Position numbers and translations under genes: made by a program
Shown here: one piece after another, positions 59,064 through 64,000 of the stretch
Position numbering within the stretch: the first letter of the stretch is position 1
How the letters are laid out: every line of letters begins with the position of its first letter
Origin: Nemania diffusa
Taxonomy: Eukaryota; Ascomycota; Sordariomycetes; Xylariales; Xylariaceae
Assembly: GCA_038501195.1 (NCBI GenBank)
Contig: JBBPUQ010000002.1
Location: 5,409,001 to 5,473,000, forward strand
Length of the DNA: 64,000 nt
Reading direction: 5' to 3'
The notes under the pieces: model-generated
What the model was told of the DNA's origin: nothing
Databases searched by the model: none
What the model saw: the letters and a program-made list of their open reading frames with translations, nothing else

Positions 59064-59747
59064 CTTGTTGATAGTATATTTGCCATCAGACGCTCTGATA
59101 TTCTGTATACTATCTATTGAACTCGTGTTCTATTACAGGAACAACCTACCGTACTATTACTGCATTCGGGGAACAGGACTCAACCCGACTCATATCATAC
59201 TTAAATGATTATCTAGCTATACTGTTAAAAGATAGAAGTTTTGAATTAGCTAGTATTGCATCTATGTATCATGCTCGCCACAGCGCGTCTTTCGACTCTT
59301 GGTTGATTTATCACAGTGGGTAAGATAGTGTCCAGCTAAGTATTTCTATAGTGCGCAGGACTCAAATGCTCTAACCGCACGGTGCTGACTAGATGCTCTG
59401 ACGCAGAATTGCACATGCGAAAAACTGCAGTGTCTTTTAGCCTGCATAGCCAACATGCTAGGCACCATCCCCTTCTAGCTGCAGTGTTACACCAATATGT
59501 AAAAAGACCCAACAAAGCACTCTGACTTTATGGGTGAGCTCTAGATACGGACACATACAGCGATGTGGCTGCTTACCGAAAAGATCCTAACAAGAAACAG
59601 AAGCGCACTGTCACATATCCGTGATAACTCAGTAGCAGTGCAGGCCTCCATCGCTTGTAAAATACCACCTAATACACACTATTTGCTCTTACTATTATGC
59701 AAGTTGATTCTATCGCACAGTGGCACAGCTAAATCGAACATACCCTA
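59064..59747. other. Intergenic, no gene seen
   Basis: Spacer between the convergent hemerythrin-like and DUF924 genes. Short frames only. Confidence 0.5.
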
Positions 59748-60386
59748 TTATACCACCCCTGTAGTCGCATTGTGTAGATACTCATCCTCCTCGCACGTAT
59801 TTTCCCTTCCTAGTGCTTTGTTCCTTTTTGGGAAGCGCCCAAACCGAATTATAATGTCAAGATGCTTCCTCACCATACCGAGGGCACCTTCGAGAAGCTT
59901 GTGTAAATCAGTCCCGGGCTCGGCCCGAGAAACCATGCCTTGATACAGGCCAACCGAACATAGTTGCGCCATTAAGGATTCTTGATGTAATACTGGCAGA
60001 TAGAAGAACATTTGTCGCTCTAGGGATACTTGGAGGTCCAAACCACGTGCGACAGAGTCGAGTGCCAGATCGAGAGCTTGTGTGTCCGAAGCGTAAGCTT
60101 CGGGTGTGCCGCGGTAGATGTTGCGTGGTATTTGGTCGAGAAGGATGAGGAGGGCAAGGGCACCATTTGGACTTTCAGCCCAAGATGAAAGAGATCCACT
60201 TCGCGCTGCTAATACCCAGCTCTCCCAGACGCGGCACTGATCGTCGACGACAGGATCAAACTTGAACCATTTTTCGAGGCCATGTGGATGGTTGAACCAG
60301 AAGCGGAGGAGTGCATTGATATTGGAAGGATCAGAAATCGACTGGCTGTCTTGGATAAGCGATTGGTGTAATATATTAGAACACAT
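59748..60386 (-). CDS. DUF924 family protein
   Basis: A single-exon frame of 212 aa from the ATG at 60386; the frame continues upstream to 60419 without another ATG. Motifs of the family: LLRFWFNHP, LEKWFKFD, ALALLILLDQIPRNIYRG, ALDLALDSVARGLD, RQMFFYLPVLHQE and the C-terminal IIRFGRFPKRNKALGREN with acidic TCEEDEYL. DUF924 proteins are TPR-like helical, common in bacteria and found in many fungi; no biochemical function is established to my knowledge. The lack of introns fits but does not prove bacterial ancestry. Confidence 0.88.
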   Translation of the reverse strand: MCSNILHQSLIQDSQSISDPSNINALLRFWFNHPHGLEKWFKFDPVVDDQCRVWESWVLAARSGSLSSWAESPNGALALLILLDQIPRNIYRGTPEAYASDTQALDLALDSVARGLDLQVSLERQMFFYLPVLHQESLMAQLCSVGLYQGMVSRAEPGTDLHKLLEGALGMVRKHLDIIIRFGRFPKRNKALGRENTCEEDEYLHNATTGVV

Positions 60387-60953
60387 TATAGAAGTCTCCC
60401 TGGGGGTAGCCCAACTCACATCTGGCGAAATAATCGGAAGCCGGGGACTGGACTACTTAAAGACACAGTAGACTGGCTAGTTATGCACGTCAGCAGCCTG
60501 CCTCTGTATGGGTAGGTCGACTAGGGTCTTATTTGCTAGTTAGTTTACCTGCATCTCGGGTTGGGCCCTGGCCTTTCATTCTTGCAGGATCAGCGTATCT
60601 AATAATGCAACTTGGTGTTACATTGCTCGCGAACTATTGCTCTTGAGGTAAGTTGTCACGGGTATTCGACGGCCATGACATCAACCAGCCTTTCAACCAA
60701 CTCCATTGTTGACCCAGTATTTGAAGCTACAAGATTGTATATGTACTAAAACGCCCAATTGTAGGTGGCTCATGGGTAATAAATTCCTATAGGGAAGTGA
60801 TAAATACTTGCTTGAGATATTACTTAACTACCTATGTAGGAAAAAGTCCTGGTGGCGGGGGAATGCATACACGCGTACTATTCAGGTTACTTAATAATGC
60901 GTGCGTGACATATGAATATGTGTACGGTACATGTTGTAGTTTTAAGAACCATC
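60387..60953. other. Intergenic, no gene seen
   Basis: Spacer between the DUF924 start and the 3' end of the second P450. Confidence 0.5.
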
Positions 60954-62715
60954 TTAAATCTGTGCCAAACTCCGGGTACCCACCAACTTAAGCTTCACAC
61001 CAGTGCTCCCAAATGATGGAGCTGTTAATGTAGATTCTCGGCTAACTGCCACATCTCTCTTCCACATCGTGTCAATAATCTCAAATTCGAATCGTTGAAG
61101 GAGGGTCGCTAGGGTTAATTGAATAAGATTTGTAGCAAAACTGTTATTGACTTTAGACACTTAGATCGTCTTGGTATTAAATGTTAATTACGTACTCTTT
61201 GCCCGGGCATGATCGTCCACCCTTTCCAAACGCGACAAAATGTCGCTTTTCGTCAATAGGATTCTCGCTCTGTAGCCACCTCTCCGGTTTAAATTTGTGG
61301 GGTTCAGGGAATACTACATGGTCAAGAAGGAGAGTTCGATGGTTGACGGATACTGCAGTCTAGGAAATATGTTAGCTTGGTAGCCCGTAGAGGATGCCAC
61401 AGGAAACCTCACGTAAGCAGGGATCACCCAATCTTCAAAGATAATATCCTCATGACAAATAATTGGCAGGCGAGCTCCGACAGGGAATGTAATTCGTAAT
61501 ATCTCTTTCATTACTGCGCGCTGAGCGTTCATTAGAGGGGGTGGTTTTCATACGCATTTGGTCTCTCACTCACCAGGTATGGAATACCGTTCAATTTCTG
61601 ATATGTAAAACTTTGGGATAAATCAGGATTGGCATAGTCTAGTTCGGCGCGAAGGCGTCGATGGACTTGCGGATGCGACAGTATATAATACATGCCTAGC
61701 AACATCGTACGGCCAGGCGTGAATGATGCCATGAACATTTCCAACCCCTCTTGTGCCATGCGAGTAGTTGATTTTTCATCTTCAGGGGCCTCGCTTCTCA
61801 GAATCGCCGAAAATAGGGTTTCTGGAGCTTGCCGGATCTCTAATGAGGCAGATTTACTAGCGACAAACCGCTCGGCCGACTTGACAACTAGCTATATCGA
61901 TTATTAGCGTGTTCAATCTACGGGTTGTGAATTCTTGCCTCTTGTAGATCAAAGATTTGGTCAATGTGGCGCGATAAGCGACGGAGCACCACACGGGGTG
62001 CTCGCCGGACCAGGTACACTACAGACGGCAGGATCCTAAATATGGGCGGAGTGGTGACAAGAAGTTCGACTGTCTCATTACATTGTCCCGCTAGATTTAG
62101 ATTATCGACCAGTTCAAGAGAAGTGCCGAACGCCCATGTAAAGAACGCATCAAAGCTAAGAGCGGCAAAGTAAGTCTTAAAGTTGGGCTGTTGTTCTCTT
62201 CCACTAGTGAGAACGTCGCACAGATGATCGATCTTTTTAATATTCAGAGACTCCGATGCCATGACATTTGACCAACAAAAGAATTGTATATATGCTGTCC
62301 TTCTATGTTTGTGCAGGTCGTGACCAGGGGCACTGAATGATCCTTTCGTCGTTCCAAGAAAGGCAGAAAAGCTTGGGTGTCTATCCCTAACTGCTGGCTG
62401 CGGTGCATATAGTTTATCGTGAAATTGAGCATCGCTAACAGAAATCTCATGGGGGGTAATCCGCACTATAGGGCCATATATCGAATGGAGTCTCCGGATG
62501 TGAGGGGCGAACTGGGAGCCTCCTCTGTAGAGTATCTCATAATATACCTCATATAGACTTGTTGCAGCCGCCAGCCGAGGACCTGGGAACTTCGCGAGAG
62601 GATGGAACGAAAGCCGATATATAATTCGGCCAATATAAAAGATAAGCCAAGCGATAGCTAGAAGTCTAAAGCTCAACAAGGAGCCGTCCTCACGATACAA
62701 TAGAGACTGTATCAT
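60954..62715 (-). CDS. Cytochrome P450 (second of two), with a GC-AG intron
   Basis: Exons 62715-61939, 61891-61570, 61513-61413, 61359-61196 and 61140-60954 encode 516 aa. The protein has an N-terminal anchor (LLAIAWLIFYIGRIIYRL), the proline hinge KFPGPRLAA, IVRITPHEI, an I-helix region FMASFTPGRTMLLG, the K-helix ExxR in MKEILRITF, FKPERW and the heme loop FGKGGRSCPGK; the CYP fold is complete. Intron 1 (61938-61892, 47 bp) uses a GC donor (GAG|GCAAGA) with branch GCTAATAA; the only nearby GT gives a 30-34-bp intron out of frame. In the I-helix the usual acidic residue before threonine is arginine. Resembles monooxygenases acting on secondary metabolites; substrate unknown. Confidence 0.88.
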
Positions 62716-64000
62716 TTTCGATTATAGTCCAAACAAAGTTCGATACCGAAAGCTTCATGGAAATATTGATAACTTTAGTTTATTTTGTATTGTAACTTAA
62801 TACGCAGGATACTAGAGATTCTGCTAAGACCTTGTTATCACGCCCTCGATGGATGCTACCATGAAAATAAAGTCACAGCCCACAGCACGATTCGCTCTCA
62901 TATCCTCTTTTGGAGCAACCATGTAGATCTCGCTTAGATCCTGTCTATTTCCATCGATGCCCAGTATGTATGCGGGCTGTGAAGCGATGTAACGGCGGGC
63001 GGGGCAAGATGCGGCGTAGATACAATAGTTCGCAATGTAGGTCTGAGGCACCTGGGCGCTAGCTGAGCTGAGCCTTGAATCTGAGGTAATACGTAAATCA
63101 AGAAGACCAGTTGGCCAGCTGCCGTTAGTGAAGCGGCGGCAGGCAAGAAGTCTCCCAAGACGATCAATACTACCTTCCTTCATGGAGAAACATACAGAAT
63201 CATATTGCCCTACACGAGTCGGCAGGGTAACACTAAGCAGCCTGCAGGAAGCAAAGTGGGGAGGGTATGGTGCGCGGTTGACGGGTTTTCCGCCATTCCG
63301 TTGAACATACGAACCTTTTTTTATAATGTGCTTTTTTGATCGCTTCTTTTATCCCCTAAACCCCCCTAGGATCGCTCTATTTGTAAGGCACATAGTTACA
63401 CACTCTTGTCGAGTTTGGCATAATAGTATTAAAGGTTTTACAAGGCTACCAACTCGGCCAACTCCTAAGCTAGACCTTCTGACCAGACCAGATTTTCTGG
63501 CTATATTAAACGTTGTAGCTACGTATCAAACATTAAAATTACTTTATTATTAACTCCAAACTTCTCATGTATGATATGAGCGGGTCATTATTATGTGATA
63601 TGATTTTTTCTAGTACTAGGTACTTGTAAGTTTAGCTACAGTAGACGATTAAATTAGGTTATTTTAACTAACTTGTTCCCAGCTGTTCTAATCCGCCCTA
63701 ACTAGGTATGTAGGTCCTCTTGCCTCGATCCACTAGGCTTGACCGCCAAGATATTGTTGGTACTATGGGGTATAATTATTAATGACCTACATACACCTCT
63801 CTCCCCCACTATTTTATATGAGCTGCATTTCTTCTCGTGAAAATCTCATGTCCGTATCGTCCCAGCTGTGGTTAGGTTCCTTGAAATATTATATGGTGAA
63901 GTTTATATATATAGGCTGTTTCATACAGGGAATATTTCTCATACTCTCACCCTTAATATGTTCTAAACGATTTCAGGTAGCTGAAGGTCGGCTTTCATAC
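62716..64000. other. AT-rich right edge, no confident gene
   Basis: A 119-aa frame on the minus strand (62824-63183) has no recognisable motifs and overlaps another open frame; I do not call it a gene. The rest has only short frames. The promoter of the second P450 should lie just beyond 62715. Confidence 0.4.

Noticed and set aside
61892..61925. 30- or 34-bp GT-AG intron in the second P450
   Set aside because: Too short for fungal splicing and both acceptors put the next exon out of frame; the GC-AG reading closes the frame perfectly.
62824..63183. 119-aa minus-strand frame
   Set aside because: No recognised motif and a competing overlapping frame; kept only as a note in the right-edge entry.

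Overview
The window is nuclear DNA of a filamentous ascomycete. The evidence is short (about 45-120 bp) GT-AG introns with CTAAC-like branch sites, long gene-poor AT-rich stretches, degenerate transposons, and fungus-specific families (HET domain, SAT4/rhodopsin-type membrane protein, NB-ARC/TPR NLR, Pam17, CnxF/Uba4, HxB-type Moco sulfurase). A sordariomycete, perhaps xylarialean, is my best guess; this is inference. All exon boundaries were read by hand from splice signals and frame continuity.

Left part (1-25 kb), mostly housekeeping: the 3' part of an NLR-like NB-ARC/TPR gene (+), a molybdenum cofactor sulfurase (-), the replication licensing factor Cdc6 (+, divergent from the sulfurase), a gene-poor 3.5 kb stretch, an arrestin-like adaptor (+), two tandem paralogous RING-finger genes (+), a single-pass membrane protein (+), the E1-like/rhodanese protein Uba4/CnxF (+) and the mitochondrial import subunit Pam17 (-).

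Middle part (26-47 kb), secretion and nutrition: a secreted GH2 exo-beta-D-glucosaminidase-like enzyme (+) tail to tail with a secreted GMC oxidoreductase (-), an F-box-like fragment, an AAAP amino-acid permease (+), a secreted S41-type protease-like protein (-), a HET-domain protein (+) and a BBE-type FAD oxidase (+).

Right part (47-64 kb), repeat-rich accessory DNA: a P450 (+) with a 684-bp non-autonomous hAT-like element 3 bp behind its stop codon, a mariner-like MITE, an O-methyltransferase (-), a SAT4-type 7TM protein (-), a hemerythrin-like protein (+), a DUF924 protein (-) and a second P450 (-) with a GC-AG intron. Together with the BBE oxidase, the P450s and methyltransferase look like tailoring enzymes of a secondary-metabolite locus, but no backbone synthase is visible here.

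Mobile DNA traces: three related LTR fragments (about 3.84, 47.7 and 55.9 kb), a 111-bp solo-LTR-like element with 5-bp target duplication (19.5 kb) plus a relative at 32.5 kb, the hAT-like element with 8-bp target duplication, the MITE, and a 240-bp quasi-palindromic low-complexity block (49.2 kb). I found no convincing tRNA, rRNA or CRISPR array.
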